From the NCBI GenBank assembly GCA_902565305.1, contig CACFEJ010000008.1:1-59894 (forward strand): a stretch of 59,894 nucleotides of DNA, given 5' to 3'. Source of the DNA: an uncultured Prochlorococcus sp. GTDB taxonomy: Bacteria > Cyanobacteriota > Cyanobacteriia > PCC-6307 > Cyanobiaceae. The notes beneath the pieces are model-generated. The model was not told where the DNA came from. It made no database searches and saw only the letters and a list, made by a program, of their open reading frames with translations. Positions 26,747 to 35,162 of this stretch are shown one piece after another; within the stretch, counting starts at the first letter, position 1, and each line of letters opens with the position of its first letter. The translations under genes and the position numbers were made by a program.

Positions 26747-27694
26747 CTATATACACTGAGATAATTTAATTGATCCTTTTAAAAATCCTAATTCATCAAT
26801 TATTGGTAGGATTGATATCTTATTAGATTGCATCAAATTTAATGCTTCTGATACCTTTGTACCACTCTCTATACTTATTGGCTTTGAAAAATTAAGTTCA
26901 GATGCTTTAATTGTCAATTTAGTGCTACTTTCAATATATCTTCTGAGATCTCCATCAGTAAAAACCCATAAAAGTTTTTTATGGTCACATATAAAAACCG
27001 CACCTTGCTGACCTTTTGACATTTCGATTATCAAGTCTTTAATCGAGCAATTTTCATCACAAATTGGTAACGATTCAGAATTCATTAAATTATCTACAAT
27101 CGCAAAATTTAATTTATGAAGATTACCTGATGGGTGGAATCTCGCAAAGTCAATTTCTTTAAATCCAATTTCAATAGCGCAAATACTCGCTAGAGCGTCT
27201 CCTATGGCCATTGTTACTGAAGTAGAACAAGTTGGAGCTAAATTTAATGGGCAAGCCTCACTAACAACAGAGGCATCTAATGACACATTTGCCTGTTTAC
27301 TTAAAGTTGAATTTATTTTCCCAGTAATTACAATAACCTGAATATTGATAGCTTTAGCAATATTTGCTAGTTTGATTAATTCAACAGTTTCTCCGCTATT
27401 TGAAATTAAAAGTAAAAGATCATTTTTTCTTAATATCCCAATATCTCCATGAAAAGCATCTGTAGGATGAAGAAAAATTGATGGGGTTCCTAATGAAGCA
27501 AGTGTAGAAGTTATTTTTTTTCCTATGTTACCTGACTTCCCAATGCCAGATATTATTAGGGTCCCTTTGCATTCGATAATTAGATCGACACATTTTGAAA
27601 AATTAATATCTATTTTTTTAGATGATGCAAAAATAGCACTGGCTTCTGCTTCTAAAACTCTTTGAGCTTCTTTAATTCTTTCATCTGGTCTCAT
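26747..27694 (-). CDS. kpsF: D-arabinose 5-phosphate isomerase (KpsF/KdsD)
   Basis: A 315-residue protein with an N-terminal SIS domain (LIISGIGKSGNIGKKI, FLHPTDAFHGDIG, LISNSGETVEL, then GDALASICAIEIGF and FARFHPSGNLHK). Two CBS motifs follow in the last 110 residues (VFTDGDLRRYIES and the closing repeat). It converts ribulose 5-phosphate to arabinose 5-phosphate, the first step of Kdo synthesis. It is divergent from kdsA across 106 bp that contain a perfect inverted repeat, so the two Kdo genes may share control. Length and domain order are normal for the family. Confidence 0.93.
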   Translation of the reverse strand: MRPDERIKEAQRVLEAEASAIFASSKKIDINFSKCVDLIIECKGTLIISGIGKSGNIGKKITSTLASLGTPSIFLHPTDAFHGDIGILRKNDLLLLISNSGETVELIKLANIAKAINIQVIVITGKINSTLSKQANVSLDASVVSEACPLNLAPTCSTSVTMAIGDALASICAIEIGFKEIDFARFHPSGNLHKLNFAIVDNLMNSESLPICDENCSIKDLIIEMSKGQQGAVFICDHKKLLWVFTDGDLRRYIESSTKLTIKASELNFSKPISIESGTKVSEALNLMQSNKISILPIIDELGFLKGSIKLSQCI

Positions 27695-27735
27695 CTTTAT
27701 AGGATTTGAGATGCCTATTTATTAACCATACTACC

Positions 27736-27783
27736 TTGACAAGCCATTACAAAGTTAAAATTATTATAGAAAATTTTAACTTT
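27736..27783. promoter_or_regulatory. Perfect inverted repeat and possible promoter between kpsF and kdsA
   Basis: AAAGTTAAAATT (27751-27762) and its exact reverse complement AATTTTAACTTT (27772-27783) are separated by 9 bases, ending 17 bp before the kdsA ATG. A consensus TTGACA lies at 27736-27741 on the plus strand, and a TATTAT about 20 bp downstream (27762-27767) could be a -10 with a long spacer. The repeat could be an operator bound by a dimeric regulator, or an RNA hairpin in the kdsA leader. It has no G-C core, so it is a poor terminator candidate. Confidence 0.45.
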
Positions 27784-27800
27784 AAAGTTTTATAGTCATT

Positions 27801-28634
27801 ATGGATAATTATCCAATTAATTTAGGGAAGGGGCAAAGGATATCAATTATTGGAGGGATAAACGTTATTGAAGATATCGATGAGGCGATCGAAATAGGTA
27901 TGAAATTTAAGAAATCTTGCAAAAAAAACAAGGTTTCATATATTTTTAAAGCAAGTTTTGATAAGGCAAATAGAAGCTCTCATAATAGTTTTAGAGGCCC
28001 TGGATTCGAAAAAGGTTTAGAGATTTTGCGAGAAATTAGGAATAATTTGGAAGTACCAATTCTCACAGATATTCATGAGATATATCAAGCAAGTGCAGCT
28101 GCTGAAATTTGCGATATGCTTCAACTTCCTGCCTTTTTGGCACGTCAAACTGATCTTGTTCAAGCCTTAGCTAATACAGGTAAACCTATTAATATAAAAA
28201 AACCTCAGTTTATTTCTCCTGATCAAATAAAGTTTATTGTCCAAAAGTTTTCAAAATTTGGATGTGAAGATGTAATCATTTGTGAAAGAGGGAGTATGTA
28301 TGGCTATAACCAGCAAATAGTTGATGTTGTTGGGTTAGAAATAATAAAAGAACAAACAAAGAAACCAGTTTGTGTGGATATTACGCACTCTTTACAATGT
28401 AGAAATGAAGGAGGCTCTTCATCAAGTGGCAGAAGGCAATATGCTTTAAAGTTAGCCAAAGCAGTAACCGCGATATCTATTGATGCTTTATTTATTGAAG
28501 CTCATAAAAACCCCGACGTTGCTAAGTGTGATGGTGATTCAGCAATCCCATCTAATCTAATCCCGGAATTTATAGATCAAGTATGTGAGATAGATAATCT
28601 TGTGAAGAATCAGAATACTATTCAAATTGAATAA
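27801..28634 (+). CDS. kdsA: 3-deoxy-8-phosphooctulonate synthase KdsA
   Basis: A 277-residue enzyme that joins phosphoenolpyruvate and arabinose 5-phosphate to Kdo-8-phosphate. Family landmarks are the FKASFDKANRSS segment (residues 49-60), RGPGFEKGLEILREI, PILTDIHE, LQLPAFLARQTDL, NIKKPQFISP, ICERGSMYGYN and DITHSLQC. It is the second step of the Kdo pathway and is followed 60 bp downstream by the fused kdsB-kdsC gene on the same strand, so the two are probably one operon. The start is ATG at 27801. Confidence 0.96.
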   Translation: MDNYPINLGKGQRISIIGGINVIEDIDEAIEIGMKFKKSCKKNKVSYIFKASFDKANRSSHNSFRGPGFEKGLEILREIRNNLEVPILTDIHEIYQASAAAEICDMLQLPAFLARQTDLVQALANTGKPINIKKPQFISPDQIKFIVQKFSKFGCEDVIICERGSMYGYNQQIVDVVGLEIIKEQTKKPVCVDITHSLQCRNEGGSSSSGRRQYALKLAKAVTAISIDALFIEAHKNPDVAKCDGDSAIPSNLIPEFIDQVCEIDNLVKNQNTIQIE

Positions 28635-28694
28635 CTTTTAATTGTTATTAAAGTACTTGGTTAAATATAATAGAAAAGCTACAGATAATAGCAA

Positions 28695-29885
28695 ATGGAA
28701 AATAAGAATTGTACGATAGTTATTCCAGCGAGAATGGGATCTACAAGATTACCTAATAAACCTTTGAAAAAATTGGCAGGTAAACCTTTGCTCCAATGGG
28801 TTATTGAACTGGCTAAAAATGTCAGCTTTAATGCAATCTTAATAGTATTAACAGAGGATCAGGTTATTAAAGAATTTGTTGAATCCCTTGGTGTCAAATG
28901 TTTCCTAACAAATAAATGCCATAAGAATGGAACTGCAAGAATAATAGAAATTATTGATGAAATAGATTCTGAATTTATTATAAGTTTGCAGGGGGATGAA
29001 CCTTTGGTGAATCCTATTGATCTAAGAAATTTATATGAAACGATAAAATTAAGTAATGTTGATATTGCTTCAATTTGTCATGAAGTTGATAATTTAGAAG
29101 CTGAAGACCCTTCAAATGTAAAAGTGGTTTTTGATCTTAATCATTACGCTCTTTATTTTAGTAGATCAAAAATTCCCTATGGAGCTGAAACTTATCATTC
29201 TCATAAAGGGGTTTATGCATTCAAAAGATCTGCCTTAAGCAAGATTAAATTTCTTGAATATAGTTTGCTCAGTAATTTGGAGGATCTTGAACAATTGCAA
29301 TGGCTAGAAAATAATATGTCAATAAGAATGATCACTACAAAAAACAAATCAGTTGGTGTTGATACCCAAGATGATTTGATAAACGCAGAAAATACATTAT
29401 TAGCTAATCATATAAAAGGACTGATTTGTGATATTGATGGGACATTAACTAATGGGCTTGTTTGGTATGGAGATGATGGAGAGGAATTGAAATCGTTTAA
29501 TATAAAAGATGGATCTGCAATTAAGAAACTTTTATCTAAAGGTTTCAAAGTTGGATTTCTTAGTGGTAGAGATTCTGTCCCATTAAGAATTAGAGCACAA
29601 GAATTAGGAGTAGAATTTCTAAAATTAAACCAAACTGATAAAAAGAAAGGTTGTTTAGAGCTTTTAAGCGAAATGAACTTGGAAGCTGTAAATGTTGCCT
29701 ACATTGGAGATGATGAAAACGACATACCGTGTTGCTCATTAATTCCCTTCTCATTCTCAGTAAAAAACTGTCATAAAGATTTGCAAAAAATATCAAGATT
29801 TCATTTAGATGTAAAAGGAGGTGAAGGAGTTATAAATGCATTTATAGAAAGGTTGAATTTACATAGTACAAATCTAAACATATAA
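28695..29885 (+). CDS. Fused KdsB-KdsC: CMP-Kdo synthetase plus Kdo-8-phosphate phosphatase
   Basis: Residues 1 to about 232 are KdsB (3-deoxy-manno-octulosonate cytidylyltransferase): VIPARMGSTRLPNKPLKKL, SLQGDEPLVNP, SRSKIPYG and GVDTQDDL. Residues about 240-390 are KdsC, a HAD phosphatase with the nucleophile Asp in LICDIDGTLTNG (246-250), the SGRD loop (FLSGRDSVPLRIRAQELG) and IGDDENDIP. The protein would carry out the last two Kdo steps, though KdsC acts before KdsB in the pathway and so the order in the protein is reversed. The two are separate proteins in E. coli. It makes CMP-Kdo for KpsC and KpsS. Confidence 0.93.
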   Translation: MENKNCTIVIPARMGSTRLPNKPLKKLAGKPLLQWVIELAKNVSFNAILIVLTEDQVIKEFVESLGVKCFLTNKCHKNGTARIIEIIDEIDSEFIISLQGDEPLVNPIDLRNLYETIKLSNVDIASICHEVDNLEAEDPSNVKVVFDLNHYALYFSRSKIPYGAETYHSHKGVYAFKRSALSKIKFLEYSLLSNLEDLEQLQWLENNMSIRMITTKNKSVGVDTQDDLINAENTLLANHIKGLICDIDGTLTNGLVWYGDDGEELKSFNIKDGSAIKKLLSKGFKVGFLSGRDSVPLRIRAQELGVEFLKLNQTDKKKGCLELLSEMNLEAVNVAYIGDDENDIPCCSLIPFSFSVKNCHKDLQKISRFHLDVKGGEGVINAFIERLNLHSTNLNI

Positions 29886-29898
29886 ATATCAAAAAGAA

Positions 29899-30045
29899 AT
29901 GAAGTCAAAATCAGAAATAGAAATATCAAAAATTAATATTATGAGAAAAAAATTAATATCTTCTGGCAAAGAATGAATAAATATAATTAATTTGACTCAA
30001 GAAAAATTAAATCTGTTTGAATTTTTTTTAACCAATAATGAATAA
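29899..30045 (+). pseudogene. Possible decayed small gene with an in-frame TGA
   Basis: An ATG at 29899 opens a 25-codon frame ending in TGA at 29974-29976. The same frame continues for 22 more codons with a protein-like text (INIINLTQEKLNLFEFFLTN) to a TAA at 30043. The whole reads like one small protein interrupted by a stop. It is too short and AT-rich to be sure, and no known family is recognised. Confidence 0.25.
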
Positions 30046-30441
30046 GATTCTCTAAAAGATCTCTTTTTAAAATTAATAAAATTTTTTCTTTATCTTTTCT
30101 ATTGTCGGCATTTTAAAAAAAAATATAAATCTGACATAACTAAAAGAGAATAAAAAGTGAATAAAAGGAAAACTAAATAGTGAATAAAAGGAAAACTAAA
30201 TAGTGAAATTATAAAAAATAGACTTATTATCTAGAAATTTTTTTAAGCTCTATAAACTTAACTTATTTTCTATCATTCCATATTGTTTATTTATTTATTT
30301 ATTTGAATGGCATGTAATATTATTAAGTAAAAAGTGATTTCTGATTTTTAAATTTAAGAAAAAAGTTTTCAATTCTTTTAAAATTTTAATTTCAAATCTA
30401 TTTATTGTTATTCTAAAAATCAAAGTATTAGCTAAAAATAT
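30046..30441. other. Non-coding gap with short repeats
   Basis: No gene could be supported here. The gap contains a 23-bp tandem duplication (30157-30202), a run of about four TTTA units near 30290-30305, and otherwise plain AT-rich DNA leading to the UDP-glucuronate epimerase gene. It marks the border between the Kdo block and the nucleotide-sugar block. Confidence 0.5.
30157..30202. repeat. 23-bp direct tandem repeat, two copies
   Basis: Units 30157-30179 and 30180-30202 are identical, each beginning GTGAATAAAAGG and ending ACTAAATA. A further GTGAA follows. The unit is not a multiple of three and lies outside any gene, so it is a simple slippage or recombination scar rather than a coding repeat. 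Confidence 0.9.
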
Positions 30442-31500
30442 ATGAATGAGTTAGATGATTCTAAGAGACCAATATTTGTTACTGGAGCAGGAGGATTTAT
30501 AGGTTCAGAGATTGTTAAAAAACTTTTGTCCCTTAAATTGAAAGTAATTGGAATTGATAATTTAAATAATTACTATAACCCTTTATTAAAACAAAAAAGA
30601 ATTAGCATCATTGAAGAATTTGATCAAAATAACTGTTGGAAATTTTACAGGACAAATTTAGAAGATACAAAAAAAATAGATCAAATTTTTCGAAAATATA
30701 AGCCTAATATTGTCATAAATTTGGCTGCGCAGGCTGGAGTAAGATATTCGATAGAGAATCCTATGAGTTATATAGAAAGTAATATCTTAGGATTCTTGAA
30801 CATACTTGAAGGATGCAGGAACTATAAAGTTGAACATTTAATTTATGCATCTAGTAGTTCAGTCTATGGAGGCAATAAATCTATTCCTTTTAATGAAAAC
30901 CATTCTGTTGATCATCCAATAAGTTTGTACGCGGCAACAAAAAAATCTAATGAAATGTTAGCTCATTCTTATAGCCATCTCTTTCAGATACCTATGACAG
31001 GTTTAAGATTTTTCACTGTATATGGGCCAATGGGTCGACCAGATATGGCACCAATGATATTTGCAGATGCAATTCTTAGAGGGCAACCAATAAGTGTATT
31101 TAATAATGGAGAAATGTCTAGAGATTTTACATATATAGATGATGTTGTAGATGCAATTTATAAATGCTGTCTAAAAACTCCATCTTCAAATAAAAACTTT
31201 GATAAATATTATCCACAACCTTCAACATCCTTCGCACCTTTCAGAATATTTAATGTAGGAAGTAATAATCCAATTCATCTTCTCGATTTTATCAAAATCT
31301 TGGAGTCTGCATTAGGTATTAAGGCAAAAAAGATAATGAAAGAGATGCAGCCAGGAGATGTTGAAGCAACCTTTGCTGATATTAATATGCTTAATAAATG
31401 GATTAAATATAAGCCAAAAACTTCATTAGAAAAAGGTATAGTAAAGTTTGCCTCATGGTATAAGGAATATTTTAAGTCTGATTATTATATTGGAACATAG
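30442..31500 (+). CDS. UDP-glucuronate 4-epimerase-like NAD-dependent epimerase
   Basis: A 352-residue extended SDR. It has the cofactor loop TGAGGFIGSEIVKKLL, the acidic strand GIDNLNNYYNP, LAAQAGVRYSIENP, the SSSSVYGGN stretch and the catalytic Tyr-x3-Lys in LYAATKKSNE, followed by GLRFFTVYGPMGRPDMA. The combination of AGVRYSIENP and GPMGRPDMA is typical of UDP-glucuronate 4-epimerases (LpsL/WbnF-type), which convert UDP-GlcA to UDP-GalA. The convergent gene next to it is ugd, which makes UDP-GlcA, so the two form a short pathway even though they are on opposite strands. Confidence 0.88.
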   Translation: MNELDDSKRPIFVTGAGGFIGSEIVKKLLSLKLKVIGIDNLNNYYNPLLKQKRISIIEEFDQNNCWKFYRTNLEDTKKIDQIFRKYKPNIVINLAAQAGVRYSIENPMSYIESNILGFLNILEGCRNYKVEHLIYASSSSVYGGNKSIPFNENHSVDHPISLYAATKKSNEMLAHSYSHLFQIPMTGLRFFTVYGPMGRPDMAPMIFADAILRGQPISVFNNGEMSRDFTYIDDVVDAIYKCCLKTPSSNKNFDKYYPQPSTSFAPFRIFNVGSNNPIHLLDFIKILESALGIKAKKIMKEMQPGDVEATFADINMLNKWIKYKPKTSLEKGIVKFASWYKEYFKSDYYIGT

Positions 31501-31513
31501 ACAGAATTAGAAA

Positions 31514-32968
31514 TCATAAAATATTTTTTTCATCTTCAAATCCATCTCCAAGACGCCATAAACTAAAGCCTGCATCAAGAACTTTTTTGGGTTTAACGAT
31601 TGACCTTGCGTCAAATACCCATGCTGGAGGATCCATTTTTAATGCTATTGAATTCCAATTTATATGCTTGAATTCATCCCACTCGGTAAGAATTATTACA
31701 GCATGTGCATTATCAAAAATATCTATATTGTCAATCGTATCAATATGACACCATTCTCCTGACTTTTCTTTAAGGTCAGAATTTTCTATTCCTAATAAGT
31801 TTATAGGCCTTTTATGTAAATCAGTTTCTATTTGCGAGGAAGTAACTTTAGGATCATGAATTATGAGATTTGCTCCTTCTTCAAGTAAGTTTTTACATAT
31901 ATTAATTGCTGCAGATTCTCTTGTGTCATTAGTATTAGCTTTAAAAGCAAATCCCAAAATTACTAATTTTTTGTTTGAAACAGTTCCAAAAAGTTTATTT
32001 ACAACAATTTTTGCAATTCTATTTTGATGCCAGCTATTTATTTCAACAACACTCTCCCAAAAATTAGCGACTTCCTTTAAACCAAAATAATCTGCTAAAT
32101 AAACGAGATTTAAAATATCTTTTTTGAAGCAACTTCCTCCAAATCCTGGTCCTGAATCAAGAAACTTGGATCCAATTCTGCTGTCTTTGCCGATAGCTCT
32201 TGAAACTTCTCTTATATCAGCGCCTGTAACTTCACAAATTGCACTTATCGAATTTATTGAACTAATTCTTTGAGCCAAAAAAGCATTTGAAGTAAGTTTC
32301 GCAAGCTCACTACTCCATATATTAGTTAGAAGAATTTTATCTTCAGGAACCCACTCTTTGTAGATTTCTTTCAATGAAAGCATTGATTGTTCATCATCAC
32401 CTCCAATTAAAACTCTATCAGGATTTAATAAGTCATTTATTGCCGTTCCTTCTGCGAGAAATTCAGGATTCGATAATACTTTAAAACTTTTAATTTCTTC
32501 TCCAGACTTTCTGGCAGAAGAATATAGAATTTTTTGTATTACTTCTGCTGTCCTAACAGGTAATGTGCTTTTTTCAACAACTACTGTATCTCCTTTGGAG
32601 TATTTTGCTACTTCTCTAGCACATGCCTCTACCCACTTTAAATCACTTGCTTTACCTGCCCCAAGGCCTTTTTTCTTAGTAGGGGTATTTACTGAAATAA
32701 AAATCATATCTGCATTTTCTATTGATTCTTTTATTCTGGTAGAAAAGAATAAATTTCTGCCTCTAGTCTTTTTTACTATGTCATCCAAACCGGGCTCAAA
32801 AATTGGTAATTTTGATAAATCATCAGAATTCCAAGCATCTATCCTTTCTTGATTAACATCAACAATATTTATTAATATATCAGGACACTTTAAAGACATT
32901 ACTGCCATGGTGGGACCTCCAACATAGCCAGCACCAATACAACAAACTCTTTTAACACTAAAATTCAT
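31514..32968 (-). CDS. ugd: UDP-glucose 6-dehydrogenase
   Basis: The 484-residue length and the opening CCIGAGYVGGPTMAVM put it with the long, animal-type UDP-glucose dehydrogenases rather than the about 390-residue bacterial form. Other landmarks are PIFEPGLDDIV, FISVNTPTK, VEKSTLPVRTA, LSNPEFLAEGTAI and the catalytic Cys280 in GPGFGGSCFKKD. It oxidises UDP-glucose to UDP-glucuronate with NAD. It converges with the epimerase gene at 30442-31500 across 13 bp. The product feeds uronic acids to the capsule or the Wzx/Wzy glycan. Confidence 0.95.
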   Translation of the reverse strand: MNFSVKRVCCIGAGYVGGPTMAVMSLKCPDILINIVDVNQERIDAWNSDDLSKLPIFEPGLDDIVKKTRGRNLFFSTRIKESIENADMIFISVNTPTKKKGLGAGKASDLKWVEACAREVAKYSKGDTVVVEKSTLPVRTAEVIQKILYSSARKSGEEIKSFKVLSNPEFLAEGTAINDLLNPDRVLIGGDDEQSMLSLKEIYKEWVPEDKILLTNIWSSELAKLTSNAFLAQRISSINSISAICEVTGADIREVSRAIGKDSRIGSKFLDSGPGFGGSCFKKDILNLVYLADYFGLKEVANFWESVVEINSWHQNRIAKIVVNKLFGTVSNKKLVILGFAFKANTNDTRESAAINICKNLLEEGANLIIHDPKVTSSQIETDLHKRPINLLGIENSDLKEKSGEWCHIDTIDNIDIFDNAHAVIILTEWDEFKHINWNSIALKMDPPAWVFDARSIVKPKKVLDAGFSLWRLGDGFEDEKNIL

Positions 32969-33087
32969 TATTCCATTTTAATCTAAAAAGTGACATTAAA
33001 TTATATATTTATTTTGATATTTATTTCATAATATTATTCATAAATTTTTGAAAATTAATAGCTTAATTAACCTTATTTTTCTGAAAT

Positions 33088-33969
33088 TTAAGGATTTTTA
33101 TGAAATGGTACTAGATCCATGAGATACTTACCATATTCATTTTTATTGGCAAATTTAGAGAGCTTTATTAATTGATCATTATCTATCCATTTATTTCTCC
33201 AAGCCACTTCTTCCGGACTTCCAATTTTTAAAGATTGCCTTTTCTCCAAAGTATATATAAAATTAGATGCTTCTAGTAAAGAATCATGAGTTCCAGTATC
33301 AAACCAAGCGGATCCTCGACCAAATATTTCAACCTTTAATTTCCCTTTTTTAATATATATATTGTTTAAATCTGTTATTTCAAGTTCACCTCTTTCAGAT
33401 TTAGATATTTTTTTAGCATAATTTACAACATTTTTATCGTAAAAATAAATTCCTGTAACTGCGTATCTACTTTTAGGATGTAAAGGTTTCTCAATGATAC
33501 TTTTAACTTTATTTTTTCCATCAAATTCAATAACTCCATATCTTTCAGGGTCTTTTACTTTATAACCAAAAATTGTAGCAGAGTTGTTTAAATTGCAGGC
33601 ATTTTGAAGAATTTTAATCAAGTTGTCTCCATAAAATATATTATCTCCAAGAACCAATACACAATCATTGCCATCTAAAAAATCCTCTGCTATTAAAAAA
33701 GCTTGTGCGATCCCTTCAGGCTTCTTTTGGATTTTATAACTTAAATTTATTCCAAAATTTTTTCCATCACCAAGTAATTTTTTAAATAATTTTTCCTCCC
33801 CAGGATTTATTATTATTAAAATATTTTTTATCCCAATAAGCATTAGGGTTGTTAATGGATAATAAATTAACGGCTTATTATATACAGGCAAAAGTTGTTT
33901 GCTAATACATCCAGTCAAAGGACTTAGTCTTTTCCCGGATCCTCCAGCAAGAATGACACCTTTACGCAA
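33088..33969 (-). CDS. rfbA: Glucose-1-phosphate thymidylyltransferase RfbA
   Basis: The enzyme makes dTDP-glucose, the first step to dTDP-rhamnose. Landmarks are GVILAGGSGKRLSPLT, YNKPLIYYPL, VLVLGDNIFYG, GVIEFD, EKPLHPKS and AWFDTGTHDSLLEAS. An ATG exists at 34011, but I place the start at the TTG at 33969: an AAGGAG Shine-Dalgarno sequence lies 6 bases before it, and this gives 293 residues starting just before the nucleotide-binding loop, the usual RfbA length. The gene is divergent from rfbB, with 54 bp between the starts. Confidence 0.93.
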   Translation of the reverse strand: MRKGVILAGGSGKRLSPLTGCISKQLLPVYNKPLIYYPLTTLMLIGIKNILIIINPGEEKLFKKLLGDGKNFGINLSYKIQKKPEGIAQAFLIAEDFLDGNDCVLVLGDNIFYGDNLIKILQNACNLNNSATIFGYKVKDPERYGVIEFDGKNKVKSIIEKPLHPKSRYAVTGIYFYDKNVVNYAKKISKSERGELEITDLNNIYIKKGKLKVEIFGRGSAWFDTGTHDSLLEASNFIYTLEKRQSLKIGSPEEVAWRNKWIDNDQLIKLSKFANKNEYGKYLMDLVPFHKNP

Positions 33970-33975
33970 ATTTAG

Positions 33976-33981
33976 CTCCTT
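33976..33981 (-). promoter_or_regulatory. Shine-Dalgarno sequence of rfbA
   Basis: AAGGAG on the minus strand, 6 bases before the TTG at 33969. It is one of the few strong ribosome binding sites in the island, and it decides the rfbA start against the upstream ATG codons at 34005 and 34011. Confidence 0.7.
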
Positions 33982-34023
33982 ATGATAGTTTATTATAGCT
34001 AACATAGTCATTGGAATTAATTA

Positions 34024-35067
34024 TTGTATAGATCTTTATTAATCACTGGTGGAGCTGGATTTATTGGAAGTAATTTTGTCCATTATTGGACAAAAAAATA
34101 TCCTAAAGATGGGATTGTTGTTTTGGACTCTCTTAGCTATGCTTCAAATTTAGAATCAATTAATAATTTATTAGAATCATCAAAAATTAATTTTGTAAAA
34201 GGAAGCATAAATGATCAAGCTTTAATTTTGAATATTTTAAAAAATTTTAAAATATCTCATTTAATTAATTTTGCAGCTGAAACTCATGTTGATAGATCTA
34301 TAAAAGCACCAGATATTTTTATTGATTCAAACATTTTAGGAACCTATAATCTTTTAAAATGTTTTGAGAATCACTGGGATGCAAATCAAAAACCCATAGG
34401 TTGGCGTTTTCTTCAAATTAGTACAGATGAAGTTTATGGAACTTTGGATTCTGAGAATGAAGAAAAATTTAATGAAAAATCTTCTTACAGTCCAAGATCT
34501 CCATATTCAGCTAGCAAAGCTTCTTCTGATCATTTAGTACAAGCATGGAACGCTACATATGGACTTCCTACATTGATTACCAATTGTTCAAATAATTATG
34601 GACCATATCAGTTCCCAGAAAAATTGATTCCTTTAACAATTACTAATATTTTAATGAATAAAGAAATTCCTGTTTATGGTGATGGTTTAAATATTAGGGA
34701 CTGGCTCTTTGTTGAAGATCATTGTGGAGCAATTGATCTAGTTATTAATCAAGGAATAATTGGCCAGAAATATTGTGTAGGAGCTAATAACGAACTTAGT
34801 AATATTGATTTAATTAAGAAAATTTGTTTGTTGGTTGATAAATACGCTTCTAAATATAATTTTAGACTTAAAAATGCTAGAAGTTCAAATCTTATTAAAT
34901 TTGTTGTTGATAGAAAAGGACACGATAAAAGATATGCAATAGATTCTTCAAAAATAGAGAATAAATTAAATTGGAAACCAAAAGTTTCATTCGAAGATGG
35001 TCTTAATAAAACAATTAATTGGTATTTGAAAAATAAAAAATGGTGGGAAATTTTAATTCAAAGGTAA
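34024..35067 (+). CDS. rfbB: dTDP-glucose 4,6-dehydratase RfbB
   Basis: A 347-residue extended SDR with LLITGGAGFIGSNFVHYW, NFAAETHVDRSIKAP, QISTDEVYGTL (catalytic Thr-Asp-Glu), YSASKASSDHLVQAW (Tyr-x3-Lys), NCSNNYGPYQFPEKLIPL and the C-terminal GHDKRYAIDSSKI. It converts dTDP-glucose to the 4-keto-6-deoxy form. The only start in frame is the TTG at 34024, just after an in-frame TAA. The sequence KYASKYNFRLKNARSSNLIK before VVDRKGHDKR differs from the usual PKKFSYKDLI form seen in the remnant at 20.6 kb. Confidence 0.95.
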   Translation: MYRSLLITGGAGFIGSNFVHYWTKKYPKDGIVVLDSLSYASNLESINNLLESSKINFVKGSINDQALILNILKNFKISHLINFAAETHVDRSIKAPDIFIDSNILGTYNLLKCFENHWDANQKPIGWRFLQISTDEVYGTLDSENEEKFNEKSSYSPRSPYSASKASSDHLVQAWNATYGLPTLITNCSNNYGPYQFPEKLIPLTITNILMNKEIPVYGDGLNIRDWLFVEDHCGAIDLVINQGIIGQKYCVGANNELSNIDLIKKICLLVDKYASKYNFRLKNARSSNLIKFVVDRKGHDKRYAIDSSKIENKLNWKPKVSFEDGLNKTINWYLKNKKWWEILIQR

Positions 35068-35162
35068 AATATCAATTTTGTGATATGAAGATTTTTTATG
35101 AAATTTAAAATAAGAGAAAATATTTATCTTTGCTAAAATTCAAGAATATTAGATTTACGAAA

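Noticed and set aside
29974-29976. TGA read as tryptophan or selenocysteine
   Set aside because: All core genes here use TGA as stop, and no recoding element is seen; decay of a small gene is simpler.
30157-30202. Short repeats considered as a CRISPR array
   Set aside because: Only two copies, no spacers between them and no cas genes.
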